Source of the DNA: Pelodera strongyloides
Lineage: Eukaryota; Nematoda; Chromadorea; Rhabditida; Rhabditidae
DNA: 64,000 nucleotides
Reading direction: 5' to 3'
Assembly (NCBI GenBank): GCA_036852015.1
Contig: JAANDG010000063.1
Location: 334,107-398,106, forward strand
Of the stretch, positions 47,961-60,026 are shown in pieces (within the stretch, counting starts at the first letter, position 1; every line of letters starts with the position of its first letter). The translations under genes were made by a program, and so were the position numbers. The notes under the pieces are model-generated. The model searched no databases and had not been told where the DNA came from. It saw only the letters and a program-made list of their open reading frames with translations.

Positions 47961-50900
47961 TCCTCTTTTCCGTTTTGTGTTTATCGTGTGGAGACCCGAA
48001 AGGTGTTGTCAATGATTGAATTTTTTGTACTGGAATGTTTTTATAGGAATTCTCAAATTTGATCGATTTTCCTCACACATTTTTGTTTTGTCATTTGTGG
48101 TTCTCCTCAACAAGCTTCATAATTGCTACTTTGCAAATTCTTTGTAAAAAAGCTGCATTGAAAGTATAACGCCAGGTTATTTTTACACATTTTATAAATT
48201 GTTCTAGGAAAACGAAACTTGAACTTTATCTAGATTATCTATAGTTTCAGAATGTACTGAAGGTGTATTAGTAAAAAGGAAAACAAATTTGTTTCAAGTA
48301 CTCAATATGCAGTTTGAAATTTGATTTCCGTTTTCTTTGTTTATTTGCTCTCGCTCGATTAGTGCTTGAGGGAGACTTCTTTCTAATAAAGCCAACAATT
48401 GAGCTCCGGATAGGCGTACTTGACAGAGCACCTCATTGTGGGAAATACGGAAACTCGCTTCCGTATAAAAATCTTCATCCTTTCTATTCGGATGAATTTC
48501 TAACCTTTTATGTTTCATGTTTTACTTAACCATACTCCGCTAGAAGTCGCACAATCTTACTTAGTATTTGATTATTAACTCTTTATTCCAAAAGTACTTC
48601 ATTTTAAATTTGCTTTTCTTATAAAACAAGATATCTGTTATTAGTTCCACTCGTGTTATATTCACAGCCTGTCATCCACATCAAATCATTGTGTTCCTTC
48701 CAAAACCACGAATTCATTCGTGCGATAGCGTCAGCTGTTCTCACTTTGTGCCTTTCTATCCTCACGTTATCAATTAAGAGAGGTCACAGGGACAAGCTAA
48801 GACCCATTAAGTCTGTTCACTTCAGGTCTGTTCACCTTATAGTTGATCCAAACAAAACAAAAAATAACAATATGACAATTTGAACACCTTTAATTAGATT
48901 GTTGGCAGTGGTCCCGCTCGCACAAATTGAAGCGGACTTTTTCTTTCGGATTGAATCGTCGATTACTAGCATTTTCCTTCAATCATTTTGTTAAAACGAT
49001 ATTCTGATACCACAACAAACACGGGTTTGCAAAGAAATTGTTTAAGGAGTGACATTGACATTGAAGCTTGGCTTAACAAATTAAAAAAACTCATTACAAT
49101 ATTAACAAATGAAGAGACTTAAAAAAATATGATGGGTTTATGTAGTTCCGTATGGTAAAACTCACTTCAACTAATAATTAAGAAATTATTCCGCACAAAT
49201 ATTTTTTTCGTAAAATTACACTTGCAGCCAATTTGTGTTTTCTGGAAATTGTTAAGTAAAGCTTCGTGAAAATCTCACTGGGATTTAGCAGGCTTTTCAG
49301 TAGTTTTTAATTCGTTTCCCACAGTCAGAACCGCATTTAGGATTGATTTTGTAGCTTGAACTCATTTCATCTTATTTTTTACATAACACAGTGGACATAA
49401 GATTACTGTTCACTCCGTAACACATAAGCTGTTCCACAAAATTTACGCTTAAATATGTTTGATATATTGCCGTTTAAATACAGAACTAATATTTGTTCGG
49501 TTTCTTTAAATAGATTCGCGTTAAGACTTTTCCAATTGCCTTCTGTTTTTTTACAATAAGTCCTAATTATTATAAGGCCATATCCAGTACCTGAATAATT
49601 TGCCTTCGAAAAGAGAAATTTTGTCATTCTGTAACCTGACACCGCAAAGATACCGCCAGGTGTATTATTTTCTAGCTGCATTATGAATGAATGAACATAT
49701 GATACCCTAAGTAAAATAATGTTTCTATATTTAAACACAGTCTGACGCACGTGCATAAAAATATCCTTTGCTAGAACTCGTTTGTGTATTGCTTATTGGT
49801 CAAATTCCGTGAATCGAGCCCTTGTAACTTACAATGTTTTGCATTATCTCTTGTTATGTATTTTATTTTCCAATTAAACTACCGCATTATTGAAGCAAGA
49901 CTGTTTGTCCCCCATGTTGTTTTCATGCTTCCAGCTAAACGGTGGTTCCTTGAAACCCCTTCAGTTTATCATCTTCTATTGACTCCATTATTCTTGTGTT
50001 CAATCTCTCATGGATACCAAATTTTCTCCATCGGCAACCATTAAATATTCACACCCGAAATGTGTTCACAAAACATTTTCTTTTTCGTTTTGAAAACATA
50101 TGAATATTTCAGCGAAAATTGACCATTTGTGTTGTGTTAGGCATCTCGAACAGCGATCTTCGGTAAAGAGACTCAAAAACCCACTTCCTTAATCATTAAT
50201 AAAACATATAAAAATCAGGAAATGGTCTAAAAATCAGTGACATCTTTCGAACGCGTGGGCAAAACACTGCCGTTGGTTGTAATACAAATTGTGAAACAGG
50301 AACACTGGAAACCGCAAAGAAACTCGCTATGTTTTAAGGAGATTTTGTTTTACTTTCGGCGATTGTTTCATTTTATTGTTTTCAAAATTTAGCTATATTT
50401 CTAGACATTCGGCGCTAAGGTCAAATGCGAAAGCAGTCATTTTGCATCTTTTATAATTTATCATGCGGTAGATTTATTTATCACCTCGTAGTTTTATCGG
50501 CTTATATGGAGATGGAAAGATTACAGTCTACGGTTCTGGAAAATGCCAAACATGTTCATAAAACGAACATATGGTATTGCATTATTTTTACCTTACGTCT
50601 TGTCTTTGTTGACGAGTATTTTGTTGTTGTTGTTTCTTAATTTGCATTCTACTTGTTGATTGGAGTTCAAATGTGAAACGATTGGCGTTGTATGCACAAT
50701 TCCTCAAAACACAAATTTATTCATCAGAATTGTTTTTTTTTCGTAATTTCGAAAAATGGGAGTTTTCATGATAGGTGCGAGTCGTCTATTCCTGTATTGG
50801 TTAGTGCATATATTCTCATTCTATTTTTATCAAGTACAACAAATTAGTTCATCACTTTGCCTAAAGGAAATTACGCATCAACTTGTCGCATTGCACACAA

Positions 50901-53690
50901 GAACAACACTACTATTTGATTTTTTCGCTTAATGCACCGCTTTCCACCTTCGTGTTTTTAGTAGAAATGGGTGCGAAAACATGTTGACAGTTCCTGAGAT
51001 ATGTTCAGTGTTCAAAATATTTAGTAGTGGGAAGACTTTATAATCATTTTCTTTCCTTTTTCTTGTGCATTGCAAATTATTGTACAAATTTTGTGCTCCA
51101 GGATCACACTGTATTTTTTGTTCATTACTAAAACATAATTATGTTCTTCCACATTTGTATTTGTAGGCGTTGTTTAATTTTTTGGCATCCTGAAAACATG
51201 CAGGCATCTTTGCAGGAAAATATAGCCGAGGAAATCTTCTGCAAATCTAAAATGCAAATTGCACAGGTGACTCTCAATTTAGTAATCTGAGGGCGCAGCA
51301 GCGCAATTAACATACGAGTGAGAGGATCTTGTGATACAACCCTTTGTTGCTCGATACCGTTGCCATGATAATATAAATAATGACATCACATTAGAAAATT
51401 CACGTTCTGTTTCTGTTTTTGAGCTGAGTTGTATTCAAGCTTAAGCACTTCCAATTTGTTATGGTTACCCAGTGACTACAGCATTTAGCTTTTTATTGAC
51501 AAATGTAATTGATGTGGAACATAATTGAGATGATGGAAAGGTACATTCACGTTTGGATGATGATGGGTAAAATCATCAGCGGTCGAAACTTGTTATGAAC
51601 ATTTGGTTTTCGTTAACTGGTGGACTAGGTATGCTTCTGTCGGTGGCCCTCATTAGTGCATGGAGGGGATTAAGATAGAAGGGATAGTGGAGTGACATGG
51701 GCAACTCGCTCCCACAATAGATAATTCACCTGACTGGACATGAATGCATAATATATAGTGGTCCACTCGCCATTATCGGACTTCACAGAAACGACCAGAG
51801 CCTTAGCGCTGGCCTGATTTAAGTCATTAATTTAGTTTTATGATTAATTCGATTTCGATTTTTGAAGCAGTATCTTTAAAGGGCAGTGTTCAATGTCTTA
51901 AAGTCGACTTGTTCTTAGAGGTACGAGGTTTCACTATTGTAAACTCACGTACAGTACTTTGAATAGACTCCAATAAAAAGTTTGCCCGTCGAGTAGGATT
52001 AACAGTGGGTTCACCGTTCGTAGTGCTCTGTTCTACATTTGATCACTTCCTTGATCACATCTATTGATCTATGCGAAGCACACTTCTGTGCTATATTTTT
52101 CTTGAGTTTTTTGGACCCTTTTCGACTTGAAACAACCACATATTTTCCTCTCATCATCTGTGGTTTTACCATTTGTCTCGTTATTTTCGACACGCCATAG
52201 GCACGTGAATCATTTTCCGTTCGCAATGACTAATTTTTGCTTGCTCTCGGCTTAGTGGTTGTTTTTCCTGAGAAAATAGCTTTAGGAAGCAAGCGTTATG
52301 TCTTTATGCATTTTTTATTGTCAAGAAACACGCGTATATTGGAACAGTCAAACAATTTTTGAGGTTGTCGAAAGAGCCAATACTAATATCTCCTATGTGG
52401 TAATCAATAAGGGTGAATGTCACAATTGCGTACAACATCATCTACGTTGCAATTACTCCTAGAATAATTAATTCAGTGTTTATGTTTACTGTGGTTTGTG
52501 GGACATTGCAAAAGGACCAGATGCCACTGGTCGTTAAGAGTTAAAATCGACTATTTACATAGACATACGTGAACGACAGTAACATTCATTACAGTCTACT
52601 TTTTGTAAAATTTACAATTGGCCTGTATGCGAGCAACGCATTTAATACACCTCCGTCTTAGAATTTGAACGGAACCAAGAAATTCTTTAGTCTAGCTATT
52701 TGCATGACGTTTGACTTTCATTTTTCCCTTCAGCTTGCACAACGGTCACAGCGTTCCTTTCGGTCTCTGTCAGAAAATTGAGTTTGCTTTCCTAATGTAG
52801 TCGGGAGTCTTCCAGTTGATGTTTGCCTTCTTCGATAAATCTAAACAGAAAGTGGAACACTTTGGTGAAAAAAGATTATGGCGTGTACGATCTTTTCACA
52901 TAAAGTTTGGAATTCAATCAACACATATAATTCAATAGTAAATTCAATAGTTATTAGTTTATTTACCTCCGGTAACTTCCTTTGTCATCGATCAATGTAA
53001 ATTGATTCAATTCAGGAAAACATGGATTATAAGGTTGTGTTTGCACAAATTTTCTTGGAAAATGTATTATAGTTTGGAGTTTCTGCGTTCGATGCTGTAG
53101 ATTTGCATACATTTGTTGGCGGTGTTCGACGCATAACTTCGAGCACGTATTTCGTCATATTGTGCAACAATGCGCCCAGGATATCTTTCCGAATTTTCAC
53201 CACATAACTAAAATATCGCTCTTTTTCTTTCAATGTACTCGTAAAAACTCTAATTCGTAACGAAATATCAGCTAAATTGCTGTTGAGAGGCTCGTTGAAT
53301 GTATTTTTGTGAAAAGTATTTTTTATGTTAAATACTTCCCCACAAAAGCTTTTAATTCTTCTTATGTTGATATGAACCGGAAGTCGCCGTTATGCTTTAG
53401 ATATAAGGTTATGTTTATGGACAACAACTTAGAATGCGCAGTTTATAGTTGAGAGATAAACGCTGGACTGTCAAAAGTGGTGCTTGATCTAACAGATAAA
53501 TAATGCTTATTATGCGCGAAGAAATGGCGCGTGGCTTCGAACATAATTTGATCAGCCGCGTGGACCTCTTTTGTACGTTAGTGTAAACTCCGACATTTTT
53601 GTTTATTTACATGCAATCCAATTTGCTTCCCACACTATCGTAATAATTTAATTTCCAAACACTCGTGAATATCATTTGTGTTGGCGTTAA

Positions 53691-53780
53691 CATAACATAA
53701 CATAACATTTATTACGAACATAAAAAAGTTGATCTTTTTGTAAAATAAAGCGTTAATCAAATCAATTCTTTTCGAATTTA
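53691..53780 (-). mobile_element. LINE 3' tail, second copy
   Basis: AACATAACATAACATAACAT followed by TTATTACGAACATAAAA matches the 3' end of the LINE at 17960. The rest is short and diverged. Orientation is minus, as in the coding fragment. Confidence 0.65.
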
Positions 53781-54271
53781 TAAGAAGCATGTCAATATTG
53801 CACAGTTTTAAAATAGACATCTTCTGTCTGTACTAACTACGGGGTGTTTTGATAGTCCTGGTCCTGGTGTATCAGACATATCGAGTTGCATGCAGATAGT
53901 TTTTCATTTTTTTTTCACAAAGCGAACATTTTTAGACCTTCATTACAAATAGAGAGAAAAATAGATTAGTGAGTCATTGCAGCTTTTTTAACCTTATTAC
54001 CTGTGGTAGGTGATTTTTGTATAGTGTCATCTATGATTTGCGCAGTTTTTCTTTACTCATCGGTTTCTAAGCGGTCCACTTGAATCCGTATGTTGCCGAA
54101 TTCCAATTATTAGCGGGCAGAAATCATCAAAGCACCTAATTGTAAGCAGATTCAATTCCGAGCAATTGGCTCAAAAATTGCTCCTTATATTACTGTCTAT
54201 GTAGAGATGACTTCCTTTTTATTCACAACATTCTTTTAATATCAAGATGGTTTTATTGGAACACATGTGTT

Positions 54272-54286
54272 GGGGGGGGGGGGGGG
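54272..54286 (+). repeat. G15 homopolymer
   Basis: Fifteen G in a row followed by TGGGAG, unusual in such AT-rich DNA. Confidence 0.95.
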
Positions 54287-54716
54287 TGGGAGTGGATAAG
54301 CGGGATGAAAGAACTAATGAGTTGTTCATGTGCTTCCTGATCCAAACGGCCACCTGTTGAACTTGTTGGTCGACAGACAATTGTGAACAGGGGAGCCCGA
54401 CGGATTTCGTACATTCAATACTTATGGATTACCCAGTGTAGTATACACCGATACCGTCGTTCTATTTGTCACTCTTGCGTAATCAATTAATAGTAGTGCC
54501 TATACTAGTGGTGACTAATCGTTTATTGAGGCTTTACAATTAGGTTAAGTTTACAACAAGCCAACCCGTGTACCCAATTTTCTTTTTTTGAGCCCCTGTA
54601 GAATTTTTTGAACTTCGTAATATAATGAGTTTTCTCAAAACGCTATTCTTCCGTTAGCGCACATGTGGCAAGTATAACAAAATTTCGTTCATGTATCCCA
54701 TATTCGTCAATTAATT

Positions 54717-54840
54717 TAACATAACCTTTATTTCGAACATACAAAAATGTATCGCGCAAGTTTTGTCAAAGTAAGACCACATCAATAAAACTAAACGAGA
54801 AAATGCATTTTTAACATAAAATAAATGGCATGAAACAAAG
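54717..54840 (-). mobile_element. LINE 3' tail, third copy
   Basis: TAACATAACC, TTTCGAACATACAAAAATGT, CGCGCAAGTTTTGTC and the AATAAAACTAAACGAGAAAA segment follow the same order as 17965-18060. This is a more decayed copy of the 3' UTR of the LINE at 17960. Confidence 0.7.
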
Positions 54841-55053
54841 TGTTGCAAATCTACAGGAATATGGTTGGGTTTCGCTTTTTTCGATTACATTTGTGTTTTG
54901 GGCTACTCACTTATATCACGTGTTTTCAACTTTCTTTCCCTGCAATGTTCGAATTTTTTTTGATGGAATTTCGCATATGCCTTTCTGCAGAGCTAATTTA
55001 TCGTCTGCATTTGCTCTTGTTATATCAACCAGATGACAACTGAATGTTTGCAG

Positions 55054-56996
55054 GCAAGATTAAATTGGTGAGGCGGAATCGGTCCCCTTCCACCAGCCCG
55101 GGCACATCTTCATGTATCATGCAAGGTGGGTACAATATTTACACTTTTGCATAATACAATGAATACATGCAGTTCGTCCCTAGTTAAAATAAAGATTGTG
55201 AAGCATGTTTTTCCAAGGTTACCCATTTGGTTATTCGGACTTTCCATATGCCTAATAAATATCCGTAAACCTAAAGCATTGTGACAGGTACACCCGTTTG
55301 TTCAGCTCATTATTTCATTCAACTGCTGCTATCAGATTCTTCAAAGAAACTTTTTTTTTCATTACATTTCGTCTTTCCTGGTTTTTGCTTCGTTCTGTTA
55401 CATTCAGCTTCCCAGTTTCCTAAAAAAATAGCACGTTGTGAAAAATTCTCTCTTGAAAACCTCTGTTCTTCTAAAACATTGAAATCTCCGTGAGTGGTGC
55501 TTGAAGCTCGGCCAGTACCCCTAAATGTGCGTTTTTTGTTTGAATAAAGGGTTGTGGATTTCCCGATCACGAATGTGCATTTTCCATTGTGGACACAGGC
55601 CGGTAAAAAAATGGGCTCGCTATTTAAAATTAAACCACGACACAATTTTTTGAACTATTAATATTTCATTACCGTGCATTGTAATGATCAAGTTAATAAA
55701 TACCAGATTCACTTGTCTTGTCACGACTACGTTCTGTGGCGCGCAGAGCGCCGCAGACTTTACCGCACGTTCTGGGTATGCGCGCATACTTTCCCGCATG
55801 ATCTGACTGTGCGCGCGTACTTTCCCGCATGGTCACGGTGTGCGCGCATACTTTCCCGCATAGAGCGCCGCACGGTGGGCTTCCGGAGCAATGTCTCCGA
55901 AATCACTATTTTGACAATTTGGATCGCCCAGCTGCGAGCGCATACTTTCCCGCGTACATTCCCGCATAGAGCGCCGCGCACTCACGAAAATTCTTCTCTC
56001 AAGAAATTATTTTCAGCTGCAATACCGTAGTTGCAACAAATAGTTGCCACAAATAATGGAGTTTCGCCGCTAAAGTGCACTTTTTTCTCAATTTTTTTAT
56101 TTTCTTCATTCGTTTTTTCGTATTATTTTCCGTTTGTTTAGTTTGTTGTGTATAATTCTTTGTTTACTGATTAAGTGAATCTTCCATTGTCATCCCGACG
56201 AGTACATATGATAGAATTTAGTACATTTTAAGGTTTTATTCACTTGAAGTTCCATTGATGTCTTTGATTAACTGTTCTCATGTTTATTGTCTATTGTTTA
56301 TTGTGCAGGATGTCTGCAGCAGATGCAGGATGTGCAGGATGAAAAAGCATATGTCTGTATCCCGTAGGGCTGAAGGAATGGGCCTTGCGCTGTGGCTTCA
56401 CCTACGACATCAGTGAGTGCTAATTGTAAGTATCTTTTTCTGCTTATTGTATATTGAAATATATTATATACCGGAAGCATAGGCTCTTGTGACTCCTTAC
56501 GTTGCACAACTCTCTCTATACATGCATGCATTACGCGCAAATGACTATGAATACAAAGAAAATACTTGTTTATGATAGCTTAAGCTTATATTTTTTAGTG
56601 CGCAACAGCAATCGCCAAACGTCCAGAATTCCTCGCCTTTTGATGGTTAAAATTTACAAAGGTGAAGGGTCTGGCATCTGGGAACAATTTAGTACGAACA
56701 AGGAAAGCATAGGTATGTTTATTATTGTTTCGTTATTATCAGTAAGCGTTAAATGCTGCACATCTACCGAAAACAAGTTAATTTTCCTCCAAAACATCAA
56801 GGACGAGTACCGGAATGTTTTATTAGATTCACTGGAAATTTAGACCCTTATTGAACGTAGTTTTTGCCCCTATACTCAACTCATGCATCTAAATATTGCA
56901 AATTGCAGATCCCATCTCTTCCTTCAACAAAGCGCCAAAGCTTGAAGTTCTGCAGAGTTTGGCACGAAGAAGTCGCGCGGTCGCGGTCGTCCTTAG
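55054..56996 (+). CDS. Candidate exon chain ending in an AT-hook-like tail
   Basis: Three exons join in phase. 56348-56412 gives ICLYPVGLKEWALRCGFTYD with donor A|GTGAGT. 56599-56712, after TTTTTTAG, gives MRNSNRQTSRIPRLLMVKIY and KGEGSGIWEQFSTNKESI with donor G|GTATGT. 56956-56996, after TTCTGCAG, gives EFGTKKSRGRGRP and TAG. RGRGRP with flanking Lys/Arg is the core of an AT-hook, which binds the minor groove of AT-rich DNA. A further open exon at 55054-55129 (KIKLVRRNRSPSTSPGTSSC) could be upstream if its donor is GG|GTACAA. The acceptor at 56347 (GAAAAAG) is poor and no 5' end is found, so the model is tentative. I do not recognise the protein. Confidence 0.3.
55737..55985. repeat. GC-rich short-unit repeat, cluster 1
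   Basis: Irregular copies of ACTTTCCCGCAT and GAGCGCCGC (ATACTTTCCCGCATAGAGCG and variants), about six units. The GC content contrasts strongly with the surrounding AT-rich DNA. Confidence 0.8.
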
Positions 56997-57589
56997 GGTT
57001 CTCGAGTGTTTCTTGATAAATACTGATAGGTTCCCCCATTCGTCGTCATTATTATTCTTAAGCAGTATGTCTCTTTTGTTTGTTGACAAATTCATGCATC
57101 CTACTAACTTAGTCCACTTTTTTTTTACTTCTCGCCATTCTATACAAAATAGTTCCACAGTAGCTGAGCATCTATTATAGTTACTTATTACTCAGTTTAT
57201 TTGCAGCTTGCCTTATTTTGTTGTAGATTGTAACCGTAGACATACTCATACAACCGCAAAGTCCCTGAGTTTAGTTAACTGCTGTTCCTTAATTCCTCTA
57301 GTAACATTTAGAAGTTATTGATAAGAATAATTATGTTGTATAGTATTGTGTAGAGACTTATATTGATGAAACTTTTGCTAACACCCTATTTCATTAATAT
57401 TATGAAAGTAAGTTCCTCACGTTTGATCAATTCGCAGTCTATTTCGAGTTATTTTTAATGGTTTAAAATGTGTTGCTTTCATTTTATTTTATTCTATCAA
57501 TGTTGAATTAATAAAATTATTTTATCGCTTTTGTATTATATTTTTTATATTGTGAAGTGGGCGGGGCAAGGGGAGGAGCCTAATGGCTA

Positions 57590-57780
57590 GTGTAAGCGCG
57601 TAGAGCGCCGCGAACTTAACCGCATGGAGCGCCGCGCACTAATCCGCATAGAGCGCCGCCGACTTTCCCGCATAGTGCGCTGCAGACATACCCGCGCAGA
57701 GCGCCGCTCACTTTCCCGCCTTGTGCGCCTCTGCAAAAGCGCACAAGGCGGGATGGTACGCGGCGCTCTGCGCGGGTGAA
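57590..57780. repeat. GC-rich repeat, cluster 2, ending in a long hairpin
   Basis: Units of about 24 bp (GCATAGAGCGCCGCNNACTTTCCC) run to 57715. The last part forms a near-perfect inverted repeat: 57690-57707 (ACCCGCGCAGAGCGCCGC) pairs with 57760-57777, and 57715-57728 (CCCGCCTTGTGCGC) pairs with 57739-57752, leaving a 10-base loop. Confidence 0.85.
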
Positions 57781-60026
57781 GACCAGAGGACTCTAGGAAA
57801 ACTGTTCAACATGGGTACTGCCAGCGACGGGTTAAAATCTAGTTATTGCCTTAATTTATGAAATAAGAGAGTACCAACTACAGCCAACGAGCAAGTTGAA
57901 AATAGACACCGGCATTGTGCATTTTTCAACCTTCGCTCAGCGTCTAGACATATTTTTTTGAATATTCGTAATCGTATGTATGTGTTCCGCAGAACTTTTT
58001 TTGTAGGCGTGGCGCTTTAATCTTCAAAAGGGTCCTTGGATTACATCACTTCTCGCTCTATGGTGCTTAAAACACCCCGTAGTTCTTTGCTTTTGGTTTC
58101 TTGTTAGTAACAAGAATCGGAAAGTTATTTAAAAGGGGTCACAATTGATTCCGCATTATTTGGATTCTTTGATCATTTGTGTTGACAATTACGTCGCAAC
58201 AGTTTTCCTTTGTTATTCACAATTGTGTGCTTTCTTTAGCGTAAGCATAATAAAGTAGCGATTCTTGTTTATTGCTCTATTTACGTAAACAAAATATGCT
58301 GCTCTAAAAACGTCTAAACAAACACATCTATTATTTTGATAGTATATTGGCGGAGTCTGAGTAGTGTTGCATGGAGTGTTTGCAAAAAAAAGTAGTTTCT
58401 GGAAAAAAGCTAGCTAGCACATTGCCAAACTGTACAGTTTTAAAATAGTCAATACATTTGAATGGGAAGTGATTTTCGCAGCGTTTTTTACACTATTGTC
58501 TCATTTCCAGATGTTTTCGCAATCCATTGAGTTCAACTCCACGCAATTGACATACTGATCAAAAATACTAAAGCTAATGAAATTTTCATTTCCCGTCAAT
58601 CCATGCAATATAGTTAACTTCGTTATCATTTTTTCTTCTTCGTGTTGTAAGGTATCAACAAATTTGCGTTCTAAATCGCGCCCCACTAGCGACTACGGTA
58701 TCCCGTTAAAGGTGTATGGAGGACAACCCGTTTAGCCGAATGGCAGTTGGGTGGTTTACACGTTTTATTAGTGGGATGCGTGGTTCATTTTGAGGTAGTA
58801 CGCCTACAGTATCCTGCCTGGGCGATTTGAAGAAATCTACAATAGATTTCTTCAATCAGCCGTGCATATCAGGGAGGAGCGGGAAATTTTGAATTTGTAG
58901 TTTATAGTTTTGTTTGAATATTTTTTTCTTTTAATTTCGTCGCCCTTCATTCAGCTGCTTAGTTTTGTTTTGTGTTGTTTCCATTTGCGAATGATTCTTT
59001 TTAGCTATTTTACATTGTTTGTTTAGCTGTGCCTTTCGATACTCTCTTAACTATTCGTCTGGTACCCAAGTATCTTATGTATTTATTAGTTAACATGGAA
59101 TAAGAGTATTATTGTATTGCGTTATATTTAAATTCAACGTCCTTGCGATGTATTATTATTAGTACAGAACAACGGACTTCATGTAGTGATAGCGTAATTG
59201 TATAATGTAAGAAAAAACATGAGCCAGCGACTCATTTAAAGTAATTATTGTGATGCTTAACCTAATTAATTAATAGAGCCCAAGCCCAAGCTTGATATTG
59301 TCATGCGTCTGCGCTAAGTACAGTTTATTCTTTTATTGTGTGTTTGTGTCTCCGGCGGAGTGTGTTCGTTATTTGTTTGCAGCCATTTATTGTGTTTTCT
59401 ACAGCTCACGCTTCAATTTTTCAGAGGTTGGTGTTTCAACATGCTGAAACGAAGGGAAACCGTTTTGATGACGGTACTGGATGAACCTTATTGAGCGAGG
59501 GAGGAGGGACTTCGTAGGTTATTTCTTTTTTTCAGTTTTTCATTATCTTAATTCAATTAGCATGTTTCGGAACTGCTTGTCTCGTATTTTTTTCGTCTAT
59601 GTGTGCTGTAACATCTCTGTTATTCTCGTACGTGAACAAAAAACTGTTATTGGGCTGTGGAGCGCTGTGATACTGTATTTTATTTCACCTTACTATTTCT
59701 CTGCTTTAATGTTTGTAATTTAAGTATTCGGATGAAGCCGATGCAACGCCTCGTCTCGTTGCATGCTTATTGCTCTGGCCAAGTTCTGCTCATCGAGTCT
59801 AGACTTCCAAGAGTGTGAGGTAAGGTACATTCGTCTACTGTTTTTTTTTCGTTCCTTTTCTGTGTAGACTCTCTGTATCGACTGTGTGGCATATTAGGGT
59901 CAATGTGTAATCTGAGATGACTTCGTGCAAGTTTTCACTTTAGAGTGTGAAATATTTAGAATGTTATTATAGTGCTTTCAAGTATTTTCATAAGACGTAA
60001 CAACGTGTACTTTCAGTGTGTGTACA
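57781..60026. other. Intergenic, no supported feature
   Basis: AT-rich. A short open segment after TTTTTCAG at 59423 (RLVFQHAETKGNRFDD) before G|GTACTG at about 59474 could be an isolated exon but has no partner. Confidence 0.4.

Larger units (their letters stand above)
43243..53690. other. Gene-poor interval of about 10 kb
   Basis: Apart from microsatellites (CT-rich 43594-43690 and 47816-47960) and the duplication at 44262 I see no supported gene. Two minus-strand frames, 44983-45165 and 48294-48518, look more protein-like than chance and are raised as a finding. Other frames (45594-45815, 47187-47582, 49403-49756, 52011-52226, 53027-53233) lack splice borders or known motifs. Confidence 0.5.
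53835..58084. mobile_element. Possible 4.25-kb element bounded by 16-bp inverted repeats
   Basis: AACTACGGGGTGTTTT at 53835-53850 is exactly inverted at 58069-58084 (AAAACACCCCGTAGTT). The left end continues GATAGTCCTGGTCC, recalling the GGGTGTTTCAAAAGTCC-type ends of mariner elements. No transposase is seen between them. The interval holds the GC-rich repeats and the candidate AT-hook exons. Two unrelated solo ends in opposite orientation would explain it equally well. Confidence 0.3.

Noticed and set aside
49403..49756. 117-codon minus frame
   Set aside because: No domain or splice evidence. Kept out although parts look protein-like.
44000..54000. A piRNA (21U) cluster, suggested by AT-rich gene-poor DNA
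   Set aside because: The CTGTTTCA upstream motif is not enriched on reading both strands; only isolated matches (such as near 50293) occur.
55674..56030. 118-codon frame rich in Arg, Ala and His
   Set aside because: It is the translation of the GC-rich repeat cluster.
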